Shown here: positions 5,224-11,852 of the stretch, in pieces
How positions within the stretch are numbered: the first letter of the stretch is position 1
Layout: the number at the start of each line of letters is the position of its first letter
DNA from: Candidatus Borrarchaeota archaeon
GTDB taxonomy: Archaea > Asgardarchaeota > Sifarchaeia > Borrarchaeales > Borrarchaeaceae
Assembly (NCBI GenBank): GCA_016840645.1
Contig: JAEORY010000052.1
Span: forward strand, 1 to 13,853
Direction of reading: 5' to 3'
Length of the DNA stretch: 13,853 nt
Notes under the pieces: model-generated
What the model saw: only the letters and a program-made list of their open reading frames with translations
What the model was told of the DNA's origin: nothing
Database searches by the model: none
Made by a program: the position numbers and the translations under genes

Positions 5224-7132
5224 ACTAGACTTTGAAACTAGATCAGAGTACGATATAAACAAAGTTGGCAGTATGAAATATTTGCGTAGTAAAGATGCTG
5301 ATATCGTCTGCCTTGCATATAAAATTGATTTTCAGGAAACAAAACTGTGGGTTCCAGGTAATCCGCTTCCTGATTGTGTAACTAATATCGAGAACTCCTC
5401 ATATTATGCTTTTAACGCTTTGTTTGACTATCGTGTATGGAATCTTCTTGGTAGAAAGTATGGGTTCCCTAAAATTAAACTTAAACAATGGATTGATGTT
5501 ATGGCACTTTGTGGCCGGTTTACTTATCATCAATCATTAGAAAAAGCCGGGGATGACTTAAACCTCAAAATCAAAAAGCAGAAAAACGGCAAGGCTCTGA
5601 TGAAAAAGATTTGTCAGCCTCCGTATAGGTACTCTAATCGTGATTTAATGCAATTTTATGATTACTGTATCGCTGATGTAGATTCTATGCATGAAATGAT
5701 TCAAGCTTTACCAGCTTCTAAACTTACGGATCTTGAGCAACAAATCTGGGAACTCACAATGAAGATTAACAATACTGGAGTTCCTGTTGATATTCCTGCT
5801 TGTAAACAGATTCTTAAAGTTGTTGAGGCTTATAAGCTTGAACAGAACACTTTACTACCGTCTTATACTGATAACCGTATTTCTAAAGCGACCCAAACTA
5901 AACGTATTACAGACTGGGTTCGCAGTAAAGGAGTTACACTCCCTAACTTACAAGCAAAAACTGTTGAAGATACACTCAACCAAAAAGATCTTCCTGCTGA
6001 TGTGCGCAAAGTTCTAGAACTCAGAAGAGATTTAGGCCGGTCTTCAACTGCTAAATTTGTCAAAATCCTTGATCAAGCTTATGCCGGTAAAGTATTTGAT
6101 AATCTACGTTATTACGGCGCAAATACTGGTCGTTGGGCTGGTATGGGCTTTCAGTTACATAACCTACCTCGATCTAAAGTCGTAGATGCTGATCCAATTA
6201 TTGAGTCTTTTATGGATTTATCAGTTATCGAAGACAATCCAGTTGAGAAAGCAAAAAGCATTATTCGAGGCATGATCAAAGCTCCTAAAGGCCAAGCACT
6301 AGTTGCAGCTGACTATCATGCTGTTGAGTATGTTGGTTTGTCTTGGGCAACAAAAGATTATGACGCACTTGAGCGCTTTAGAAATGGCTTTGACCAGTAT
6401 ATTGATATGGCCTCTTTCTACTATGAAAAACCGTATGATGATATCACTGATGATGAACGAGCATTCGGAAAAATGATTATCCTCGGTTGTGGATACGGCT
6501 TAGGATGGAAAGGCTTCATTAAGAATGCCGAAGGGTGGGGCGTATACCTGTCCCCCACACAAGCTAAATCTGGAGTCGATGCATACCGCATTAAGTACAA
6601 GAAAGTAAAATCTTTTTGGTATAGCTGCGCTAAAGCTGCTATGATTGCTATTCGGAATCCTGGTAAAACTTATACAGTTCATGACTGTAAATTCCGTTGT
6701 ATAGCAGATCGCAATAAAACTAGGTGGCTTCAACTTACTCTCCCATCTGGCCGTAATCTTTATTATAATCAGCCTATTATCCAAGATGGAGATTTCGGTG
6801 ATGAAGTTGCTGCAATGGGCATCAATCCTTATACCAAAAAATGGATGTACTTAAAAGTTATCCCAGGTCGCTTTGTTGAGAATATAATCCAGGCATTATG
6901 CCGAGACCTGCTTGCTTACGGTAAGATTAAACTCGATGAAGCTGGCTATAAATTAATTGGTTCTGTGCATGATGAAGTTCTAGTTCTGTTAACTCAACAT
7001 GGCAATGAGCCAGAGTATTGTCAGTATCATTTAGATAATATCTGTAAAATCATGTGCAAAAAACCGGCTTGGGCTAAAGGATTCCCATTAACTGCTGAAG
7101 GATTTTATGGCAAACGTTATAGGAAAATGTAA
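5210..7132 (+). CDS. Family A DNA polymerase with 3'-5' exonuclease domain
   Basis: This is the phage replicative polymerase of the PolA family, 640 residues. The proofreading domain shows ExoI as ELDFETRS (Asp7, Glu9), ExoII as FNALFD (Asn69, Asp73) and ExoIII as YCIAD (Tyr152, Asp156). The polymerase domain shows YYGANTGRWAG (301-311) and NLPR, motif A as AADYHAVE (Asp368, Glu373), motif B as RAFGKMIILGCGYGLG (417-432) and motif C as VHDEV (Asp588). All catalytic residues are present. In motif A, His370 stands where Ser is usual. ATG 5210 is chosen because it gives MSLIELDFETRS, the normal family start; its ribosome site (GGAG 5195-5198) is distant, so coupling to the overlapping zinc-finger gene is likely. 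No 5'-3' exonuclease domain is present. Confidence 0.95.
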   Translation: MSLIELDFETRSEYDINKVGSMKYLRSKDADIVCLAYKIDFQETKLWVPGNPLPDCVTNIENSSYYAFNALFDYRVWNLLGRKYGFPKIKLKQWIDVMALCGRFTYHQSLEKAGDDLNLKIKKQKNGKALMKKICQPPYRYSNRDLMQFYDYCIADVDSMHEMIQALPASKLTDLEQQIWELTMKINNTGVPVDIPACKQILKVVEAYKLEQNTLLPSYTDNRISKATQTKRITDWVRSKGVTLPNLQAKTVEDTLNQKDLPADVRKVLELRRDLGRSSTAKFVKILDQAYAGKVFDNLRYYGANTGRWAGMGFQLHNLPRSKVVDADPIIESFMDLSVIEDNPVEKAKSIIRGMIKAPKGQALVAADYHAVEYVGLSWATKDYDALERFRNGFDQYIDMASFYYEKPYDDITDDERAFGKMIILGCGYGLGWKGFIKNAEGWGVYLSPTQAKSGVDAYRIKYKKVKSFWYSCAKAAMIAIRNPGKTYTVHDCKFRCIADRNKTRWLQLTLPSGRNLYYNQPIIQDGDFGDEVAAMGINPYTKKWMYLKVIPGRFVENIIQALCRDLLAYGKIKLDEAGYKLIGSVHDEVLVLLTQHGNEPEYCQYHLDNICKIMCKKPAWAKGFPLTAEGFYGKRYRKM

Positions 7133-7133
7133 A

Positions 7134-7316
7134 ATGAGATGCAATAAATGTGGACGGTGGTATGATAAGCCAGAAAAAGGATTTTATTATGTCAACAACC
7201 GGGGATGGATCAAACCTTGTAAAACTTGCAGATCTGAGTATGATAAAGAACGCAGGAAAAGAATCCAATTTGAGAGAGCGAGATATAGAGAATTATCTGG
7301 TGAGGAAGATTGCTAG
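7134..7316 (+). CDS. Zinc-ribbon protein overlapping the VRR-NUC gene
   Basis: The 60-residue product has two CxxC pairs, Cys3/Cys6 and Cys29/Cys32, separated by an aromatic-rich loop (GRWYDKPEKGFYYVNNRGW), a classic small zinc ribbon, followed by a basic helix (KERRKRIQFERARYRE). It lacks the His/Asn core of an HNH nuclease although the ribbon resembles those attached to phage HNH proteins. ATG 7134 follows the polymerase stop by one base, with AGGAAAA (7121-7127) upstream; ATG 7107 is an alternative with AAGGA at 4 nt and would overlap polA by 26 nt. The second half (7189-7316) is also read in another frame by the VRR-NUC gene. Likely nucleic-acid binding; role unknown. Confidence 0.75.
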   Translation: MRCNKCGRWYDKPEKGFYYVNNRGWIKPCKTCRSEYDKERRKRIQFERARYRELSGEEDC

Positions 7317-7575
7317 CCTAGGTGGTAAGTCCTATAAATTTAGTTCTCCAAGTAATAGAGCTGTTCCTGATCGAATTTGTTTTTTCCCATATGGAATAAT
7401 AAATTTAGTTGAATGCAAAGCACCAGGTAAAACTGTTACACAAATGCAAGCCAAAGTGATTAAGTTTCTTAGGCATCTTGAAGCGGAAGTTCTCGTTGTT
7501 GATACCAAAGAAAAAGTTGACATTTACATTAATATAATGAAGGAGAAGATCAATGAGTTTGCCAAGTCTAAATAG
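7189..7575 (+). CDS. VRR-NUC domain nuclease
   Basis: VRR-NUC proteins are PD-(D/E)XK nucleases, the fold of FAN1 and phage junction resolvase-like enzymes. Visible: RERDIENYLVRKI (29-41) with Glu30/Glu34, SPSNRAVPDR (53-62) with the catalytic Asp61, NLVECKAPGK (72-81) with Glu75 and Lys77, then Gln85 or Gln87 and a final VVDTKEKVD turn. The 128-residue length fits stand-alone phage members. ATG 7189 has a good site, AAAAAGGA (7174-7181). A shorter start at ATG 7240 would still keep the whole domain but has a poor ribosome site. It overlaps the zinc-ribbon gene by 128 nt and the ligase gene by 23 nt. Probable role: processing of branched or flap DNA in replication. Confidence 0.9.
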   Translation: MSTTGDGSNLVKLADLSMIKNAGKESNLRERDIENYLVRKIASLGGKSYKFSSPSNRAVPDRICFFPYGIINLVECKAPGKTVTQMQAKVIKFLRHLEAEVLVVDTKEKVDIYINIMKEKINEFAKSK

Positions 7576-8737
7576 TGATGATGCCTACACACTAACACGA
7601 AGAGTTTCTGAAGCAGGTGGCTACCATCGTAAAATGGACGTTTTAGGAAGTGAACCAGGTATTCAACAGTATCTTATGGCCGCATACAACCCATATAAAA
7701 AATACTTCTTCCGAAAAATCCCAAAGCATTCCATTATGGTACGCGGTAAAAACCAGTTTGATAAAGAGACATGGGATATTTTGAAAGACCTTTCTTCAAG
7801 GCAGCTTTCTGGTAATCTGGCAAAAAGCATTATTCTGACTCATGTAGAAAATTTGACTCCAAAGTCAGCAATGCTTTTTTATCGTATTGTAACCAAAGAC
7901 TTGCGTATCGGTTTAGCAGCTAAGTCAATTAATAGAGTTTTCCAGAATCTTATTCCCACTCATGAAGTTATGCTAGCTAAGCTTTTCGAACCTCATCGAC
8001 TTACCTTTCCTTGTTATGCATCCCCAAAAATTGATGGTGTAAGAGCTATTTTTAAATACGGGGAATTCTATTCACGTGGAGGCTATATTTACTCTGGTCT
8101 TGAGCGCTTGAAAAATCAGCTTAATGAACTATATGATGGTGCCCCTCCTCAATTAGATGGTGAACTTTGGATCCCAGGTTTAACATTTCAGGAAAGTTCA
8201 GGCCGTATTAGATCAGGAGCTAAAACTCCAGATGCATTTTTTGAGATTTTCGAAATGCCAGATTATAAGGCACCGTTTCCTGAGCGCTTAATGGTTATGG
8301 CAGATATTAGGTCAGAAAATATCCATCCAATTATTCACTTCCAAATGAATAGCCTTAAAGACGTATCCAGATTCTATGTGGATGCTCAAGCTAATGGCTA
8401 TGAGGGCGCTGTCATTAAGTCTTTTGACTATGAATATAAAAGTACTCGCTCTTACGACTGGATGAAGATGAAAGATACTTTGACATACGACAGCAAAGTA
8501 CTTAACATCTTTGAAGGCAAAGGTAAATATGCTAATAATTGTGGTGGAGTTATTATCGAATTCAAAGGCCGTAAAGTTCGAGTAGGGAGCGGTTTTACCG
8601 ATTCTGAACGTAAAGCTTTTTGGACAGATCCAAGTGCTATAATCGGTAGGACTATCGAAATTCACTATATGGAAGAAACAGATGACGGCTCCATGCGCCA
8701 TCCTCGCTTTTTTACCTTTAGGCCTGATAAGGATTAA
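7553..8737 (+). CDS. ATP-dependent DNA ligase
   Basis: Seals nicks in duplex DNA through an enzyme-AMP intermediate. Motif I is SPKIDGVRA with the AMP-accepting Lys159; SRGG (174-177) matches motif Ia, LDGELW (201-206) motif III, GYEGAVIK (282-289) motif IV with Glu284, and DWMKMK (302-307) motif V. The C-terminal third forms the OB domain with VLNIFEGKGKY and RVGSGF. The N-terminal 140 residues contain DLRIGLAAKSINRVFQNLIP (116-135), the DNA-binding segment of longer viral and archaeal ligases, so this is a 394-residue T4-like rather than a minimal ligase. AAGGAGA precedes ATG 7553. It overlaps the VRR-NUC stop by 23 nt. Complete and apparently functional. Confidence 0.95.
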   Translation: MSLPSLNSDDAYTLTRRVSEAGGYHRKMDVLGSEPGIQQYLMAAYNPYKKYFFRKIPKHSIMVRGKNQFDKETWDILKDLSSRQLSGNLAKSIILTHVENLTPKSAMLFYRIVTKDLRIGLAAKSINRVFQNLIPTHEVMLAKLFEPHRLTFPCYASPKIDGVRAIFKYGEFYSRGGYIYSGLERLKNQLNELYDGAPPQLDGELWIPGLTFQESSGRIRSGAKTPDAFFEIFEMPDYKAPFPERLMVMADIRSENIHPIIHFQMNSLKDVSRFYVDAQANGYEGAVIKSFDYEYKSTRSYDWMKMKDTLTYDSKVLNIFEGKGKYANNCGGVIIEFKGRKVRVGSGFTDSERKAFWTDPSAIIGRTIEIHYMEETDDGSMRHPRFFTFRPDKD

Positions 8738-8738
8738 T

Positions 8739-8837
8739 ATGAAATCTTTTCTGATTGGATTCTTTTTGGCAGTACTTTGGGCCATTGTAATAGCTGATAT
8801 AGTCCAGAGTTTAATGGGCGGGAAACCCTTATTTTGA
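8739..8837 (+). CDS. 32-residue single-pass membrane microprotein
   Basis: ATG 8739 lies one base after the ligase stop and is preceded by AAGGA (8729-8733) at 5 nt, a proper ribosome site. The product is MKSF, then a hydrophobic span of about 19 residues (roughly 4-22), then a short tail SLMGGKPLF. Expected to be a one-pass inner-membrane peptide. Its plan and ending recall the 28-residue ORF at 55-141. Possible roles in such phage peptides include host inhibition or membrane tethering; none is shown here. Confidence 0.6.
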   Translation: MKSFLIGFFLAVLWAIVIADIVQSLMGGKPLF

Positions 8838-8855
8838 AGTCTGAGCCTTGTTATC

Positions 8856-8919
8856 GAGCATATGTTCAAAATAATATTCGTAATAATTTCAATTACTTAG
8901 ACGTTTTGAACATATGCTC
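8856..8919. repeat. Perfect 16-bp inverted repeat, likely operator or hairpin
   Basis: Arms 8856-8871 (GAGCATATGTTCAAAA) and 8904-8919 (TTTTGAACATATGCTC) are exact reverse complements, separated by 32 AT-rich bases. Each arm contains a nearly palindromic 12-mer, GARCATATGYTC, centred on CATATG. Two such half-symmetric sites in opposite orientation just upstream of a TATAAT box look like paired operators for a dimeric regulator; as RNA it would form a long hairpin with a large loop. It lies in the largest gap of the plus-strand operon. Confidence 0.65.
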
Positions 8920-8922
8920 AAA

Positions 8923-8954
8923 TTGATTAGGATGCGAATAGGTTAGCCTATAAT
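8923..8954 (+). promoter_or_regulatory. Possible promoter upstream of the SNF2 helicase block
   Basis: A perfect TATAAT (8949-8954) is preceded by TTGATT (8923-8928), but the 20-nt spacing is longer than the ideal 17. No extended -10 is present. It lies immediately after the inverted repeat and 57 nt before ATG 9011, in a non-coding gap, which favours a real regulated promoter. The region is AT-rich, so chance is possible. Confidence 0.4.
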
Positions 8955-9010
8955 TTTAGCCTTATATAGTATAAAGCCCCTTAAAATATAGGTACCAGAA
9001 AGGATATTTA

Positions 9011-9337
9011 ATGCCAACTGACAGAGTTACATTGACAAATTTCACAGAAGATGCCTTTAAAAAGGACCCCAAGTCTAGGAAAAAGAAGCCTAAACCTTCT
9101 CTTGTAGTTCACAGATTGAGAATTAAATACGCTGCTATTAAGCATCGATGTTATGTAAAAACAAGTAAACACTATAAAAGTTGCGGTGGAAAAGGTATTC
9201 AGTTATATAAGCCTTGGTTAGAAGACCGGCAAAAGTTTGTTGACTGGGCAATAAAAGCTGGTTATATATTAGGACAAGCTTTGGTTCGTAAAGATGCTAC
9301 AAAAGACTTTACTCCAGACAACTGTTATTTTAAATAA
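9011..9337 (+). CDS. Small phage protein of the HNH/GGRGI-type family, degenerate
   Basis: The product (108 aa) has the pattern of phage proteins usually annotated as HNH or AP2-like: RIKYAAIKHRCY (37-48), HYKSCGGKGIQLYKPW (54-69), FVDWAIKAGY (76-85), and a final DATKDFTPDNCYF (95-107). Typical members read YGGRGI, then LDRID..G.Y.P.NC.W; here the Asp-Arg-Ile-Asp part reads VRKD, so nuclease activity is doubtful. The first 30 residues are lysine-rich. AAAGGA (8999-9004) precedes ATG 9011. Such proteins are often mobile between phages, and this one sits after a regulatory gap. Family link is moderately sure; activity is not. Confidence 0.6.
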   Translation: MPTDRVTLTNFTEDAFKKDPKSRKKKPKPSLVVHRLRIKYAAIKHRCYVKTSKHYKSCGGKGIQLYKPWLEDRQKFVDWAIKAGYILGQALVRKDATKDFTPDNCYFK

Positions 9338-9351
9338 GGAAACCTTTATTA

Positions 9352-10731
9352 ATGAGCCAGTTACAATTACATGAGTATCAAGAAAGAGCAATAAAATTTT
9401 CACTAACTCATCAAACCGTTTATCTTGCGATTGATATGGGGTTAGGCAAGACCGCGATAGCCTTAAAAGCCATTGAAGAATCTGGACAAAAAGCATTTGT
9501 ATTTGCGCCTCTTCAAGCTATGTTAAATACTTGGCCAGAAGAAATAGCTAAATGGACACCCAATCTTTCTTATGATATTTTACATGGCCCTACCAAAAAT
9601 GAAGTATTACGTTCGTCAAAAGCTGATATTTTACTGATGAACTATGACGGCTTAAAATGGTTTGCAAAAGCTTTAGCCGGTAAAGGTATTACTTGGACTA
9701 AGCGAGCTGTTGTTTTTGATGAAGCTTCAATGATTAAGTCCTCTACAACTCTTCGTTTCAAAACTTTGAAGAAAGCTTTTCCTTTGTGGACTGATTTAAA
9801 GCTTGCTTTGTCTGCGACCCCTGCGCCAAATGGCTATGCTGACTTATGGTCTCAATACTTTTTACTCGATAAAGGGGCCCGCTTATTTTCATCTTTTTAT
9901 CGTTACCGTGGCCATTATTTTATTTATACTGGTCCGCCTCTTTACAAAACAATTCCTCGTACTGGTTCTGATAAAAGGATACAAGCAAAAATCCAAGATA
10001 TTACTTTTAGGCTAGATGCTAAAGATTATCTTAAAATGCCTGAGTATATTTCTAATGAGATCCCGATTGAAATGCCAAAGAAACTTCAAGCCAAGTATAA
10101 AGAACTTGAAGAGAATTTCTTTTTAGAATTTGAGGCGGGTGAAGCCACAGCATTTAGTGCCGCAGCTTTGTCGATGAAGTTAAGGCAGTTTATCCAAGGC
10201 GCAACGTACCTAGATGTTGATCCTACAAAGCCTAAAGGCCCGCGTGCATTTGAAGTTATACATCAACAAAAAGTTGAAGCCTTAAAAGCTTTATTAGAGA
10301 CATCAGCCGGTCATCCTATTTTATGTGCCATTCAATTTAAGTTTGAATTAGCGATGATAAACCAAGCTTTGAAAAAGCAATTTAAAAATGGGGTACCAGT
10401 AATTGCAGGCGGTGTGCCTACTAAAATCACCAAACAACATATGAAAAATTGGAATTCGGGAAACCTTCCTCTTCTTCTGTGTCATCCTGCTAGCTTAGGC
10501 CATGGTGTAAATCTCCAAGCGGGCGGCCATATTATTCTTTGGTTTGGTCTTTCATGGAACTTAGAACACTATACACAGTTAAATGGAAGAATATACCGGC
10601 AAGGGCAGAAGCAAGCTGTTATTAGTAACCACTTAGTAATGAAAGGATCAATAGATGAGAGGATCATAAAAGTTTTACGGCAAAAAGGAGCTACTCAACA
10701 ACAACTTTTAGACGCACTCAAGCGAGGTTAA
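9352..10731 (+). CDS. SNF2-type superfamily 2 helicase/translocase
   Basis: ATP-driven DNA translocase of the phage SNF2-like group, probably acting at replication forks or in recombination. In order over 459 residues: LHEYQERAI (Q-motif-like, 6-14), motif I DMGLGKT (28-34), motif Ia FAPLQAMLNTW, LLMNYDGL (motif Ib area), motif II VFDEAS (121-126, DEAS rather than DEAH), motif III SATPAPN (154-160), LPLLLCHPASLGHGVNLQ (372-389, motif V) and QLNGRIYRQGQ (409-419, motif VI with both arginines). All ATPase residues are present. AAGGA (9336-9341) precedes ATG 9352 with a rather long 10-nt spacing. It is the last large gene of the replication arm. Confidence 0.93.
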   Translation: MSQLQLHEYQERAIKFSLTHQTVYLAIDMGLGKTAIALKAIEESGQKAFVFAPLQAMLNTWPEEIAKWTPNLSYDILHGPTKNEVLRSSKADILLMNYDGLKWFAKALAGKGITWTKRAVVFDEASMIKSSTTLRFKTLKKAFPLWTDLKLALSATPAPNGYADLWSQYFLLDKGARLFSSFYRYRGHYFIYTGPPLYKTIPRTGSDKRIQAKIQDITFRLDAKDYLKMPEYISNEIPIEMPKKLQAKYKELEENFFLEFEAGEATAFSAAALSMKLRQFIQGATYLDVDPTKPKGPRAFEVIHQQKVEALKALLETSAGHPILCAIQFKFELAMINQALKKQFKNGVPVIAGGVPTKITKQHMKNWNSGNLPLLLCHPASLGHGVNLQAGGHIILWFGLSWNLEHYTQLNGRIYRQGQKQAVISNHLVMKGSIDERIIKVLRQKGATQQQLLDALKRG

Positions 10732-10733
10732 AA

Positions 10734-11000
10734 ATGTGTGAAGAAAACGTTACCAAAAAGAGATGTTTCATTTTGAAAACTTTAGAGGAAAGTGCTATGC
10801 TTAAAAAGTTTTGCCCTTTAAGTAGGAGAACTTGTCGGAAGGATTGTATGGCTTTTCGAGTAGCTCGGTTTGACAAGATTACTCCAGACCCAGACCCCGC
10901 CGTGGTAGATAAACCGAAGTATAACTACCATTCACCATACTGTGCTAGTCCAGTTATAGATGGTGTAATATATGTGGAGCACGGAAACTCATGCATGTAA
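10734..11000 (+). CDS. Cysteine-rich small phage protein, 88 aa
   Basis: ATG 10734 lies two bases after the helicase stop with GAGGT (10724-10728) upstream. The segment FCPLSRRTCRKDCMAFR (26-42; Cys27, Cys34, Cys38) is a common metal-binding signature of small phage proteins, and Cys70 and Cys87 lie further on (PYCASP and the last residues). An internal ATG at 10798 would start just before the cysteine motif and has GAGGA upstream, so the first 21 residues are uncertain. It overlaps the next gene by 10 nt. Function unknown; zinc or other metal binding is inferred. Confidence 0.7.
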   Translation: MCEENVTKKRCFILKTLEESAMLKKFCPLSRRTCRKDCMAFRVARFDKITPDPDPAVVDKPKYNYHSPYCASPVIDGVIYVEHGNSCM

Positions 11001-11176
11001 CTCGAGAAGAATTCTTACAGCTCTTTGGACAAGCATTAAATGGAGCTATGGCAAACCCCGCAAATGGCTACACTATATGGGACAGTTACCAGCGTCAACA
11101 GTTGATGCAAGGTCTTGTAGCTGACTTACTTTTGGTTGTTCCTATGATACCCGAGGAGGAGATAGAAAATGATTAA
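10991..11176 (+). CDS. Small hypothetical protein, 61 aa
   Basis: Not recognised. ATG 10991 overlaps the previous stop by 10 nt and the next start by 8 nt, which places it inside the operon. Its ribosome site is weak, so it probably relies on coupling. The product is helical with a hydrophobic segment (LMQGLVADLLLVVPMIP, about 38-54) too short and too irregular for a sure membrane span, and ends in acidic residues (EEEIEND). No motif allows a function. Confidence 0.65.
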   Translation: MHVTREEFLQLFGQALNGAMANPANGYTIWDSYQRQQLMQGLVADLLLVVPMIPEEEIEND

Positions 11177-11420
11177 AGCTAGCAGTCAAAACGTCCACAG
11201 TATTAAAATAACCCCAGCTTGTAATGGCGGTTACATTGTAAATGTCGGCTGTGAAGTTTTTATTATGGAAAACAAGCCAGAAAAAATTAAAGATATGTGT
11301 ACTGAAATTGCAGAATACTTGATTTGCCCAGAAAGGTACCAACAAGAATTTTCTCACCTTAAATACGGGGAAGACACAGTAGGGCCAGACCCACAACCAG
11401 TAGAGCCGTTAGGTAGGTAA
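11169..11420 (+). CDS. Small conserved-type phage protein, 83 aa
   Basis: A strong site GAGGAGGAGA (11153-11162) precedes ATG 11169, and the gene overlaps the previous one by 8 nt. The product begins with beta strands (SIKITPACNGGYIVNVGCEVFIM, about 11-33) and continues with a helix ending KDMCTEIAEYLICPE (41-55). The NG-x-x-V-x-V-x-C strand pair followed by a Tyr-Leu helix is a layout I associate with small phage proteins of unknown role. The tail is Pro-rich (GPDPQPVEP). It is the last gene of the plus-strand operon. Confidence 0.75.
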   Translation: MIKASSQNVHSIKITPACNGGYIVNVGCEVFIMENKPEKIKDMCTEIAEYLICPERYQQEFSHLKYGEDTVGPDPQPVEPLGR

Positions 11421-11427
11421 TGGAGCA

Positions 11428-11465
11428 GCAGGGGATATGGAAGCCAGTTAAACCATATCCCCTGC
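11428..11465. terminator. Hairpin between convergent operons (possible terminator)
   Basis: Arms 11428-11440 and 11453-11465 are perfect 13-bp reverse complements with a 12-nt loop. It sits 7 nt after the last plus-strand stop and 24 nt beyond the last minus-strand stop, where a bidirectional terminator is expected. Neither strand has a T-run after the stem, so intrinsic termination is uncertain; it may instead protect 3' ends or pause polymerase. Confidence 0.5.
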
Positions 11466-11488
11466 CTAAGGAGCCCCTCCGAAGACCC

Positions 11489-11638
11489 CTATTCTAAGGT
11501 ATAGCCCTTATGCCGCTTTTTCTTTGGTTTCCACCCAGTTTTCCGTAAGGTCCCATAAATATATGCTGCCTTTTTCTTGCCTTTAAGACCTTTTTTCTTA
11601 GCGGCTTTGCGGAGAGCTTTTTCCATCTTTTTTGGCAT
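11489..11638 (-). CDS. Highly basic small phage protein, 49 aa
   Basis: This short minus-strand ORF starts at ATG 11638, sharing one base with the stop of the upstream 68-residue gene (TAATG), a coupling arrangement. Of 49 residues about 18 are Lys or Arg (MPKKMEKALRKAAKKKGL at the start). The second half, AYIYGTLRKTGWKP (25-38), is a motif I associate with small conserved proteins in phage structural or lysis regions. No acidic or catalytic signature. Such basic proteins may bind DNA or membranes; the role is unknown. Confidence 0.7.
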   Translation of the reverse strand: MPKKMEKALRKAAKKKGLKGKKKAAYIYGTLRKTGWKPKKKRHKGYTLE

Positions 11639-11844
11639 TAGTCGTTATCCGGTATGTCAAAAGTTGACCGAATCAATTTACAGATTGGCAACACCGCTTT
11701 ATCATCATACTTATTCTCGGTATCCTGGACGAAATCTTCGATAAAGTCCAGAAAAGTATCGACTGCCTTTCTCAGGAGCTCAGGAGTGAGCATTTCCAAA
11801 AGAACTGAAATTAACTGTTGAATCAGCATTGCTTTTACGTTCAT
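11638..11844 (-). CDS. Small hypothetical protein, 68 aa
   Basis: Not recognised with certainty. A strong ribosome site AGGAGGAAG lies just before ATG 11844. The N-terminal 25 residues (MLIQQLISVLLEMLTPELL) form a hydrophobic or amphipathic helix, followed by a second helix (VDTFLDFIEDFVQD) and the ending CKLIRSTFDIPD. It might associate with the membrane, but no clear span exists. It follows the FN3 gene by 8 nt and is coupled to the 49-residue gene, so the three are co-transcribed. Similar two-helix proteins occur in phage late regions without known function. Confidence 0.75.
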   Translation of the reverse strand: MNVKAMLIQQLISVLLEMLTPELLRKAVDTFLDFIEDFVQDTENKYDDKAVLPICKLIRSTFDIPDND

Positions 11845-11852
11845 ACTTCCTC

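Noticed and set aside
2629..7132. A full 2-aminoadenine (Z) genome pathway
   Set aside because: Pyrophosphohydrolases and a PolA polymerase are present, but no PurZ or DatZ gene is in the window, and these families are common in ordinary phages.
8312..8869. 185-codon minus-strand open frame over the ligase end
   Set aside because: It mirrors the ligase OB domain, whose motifs are clear on the plus strand; no start signal or domain seen.
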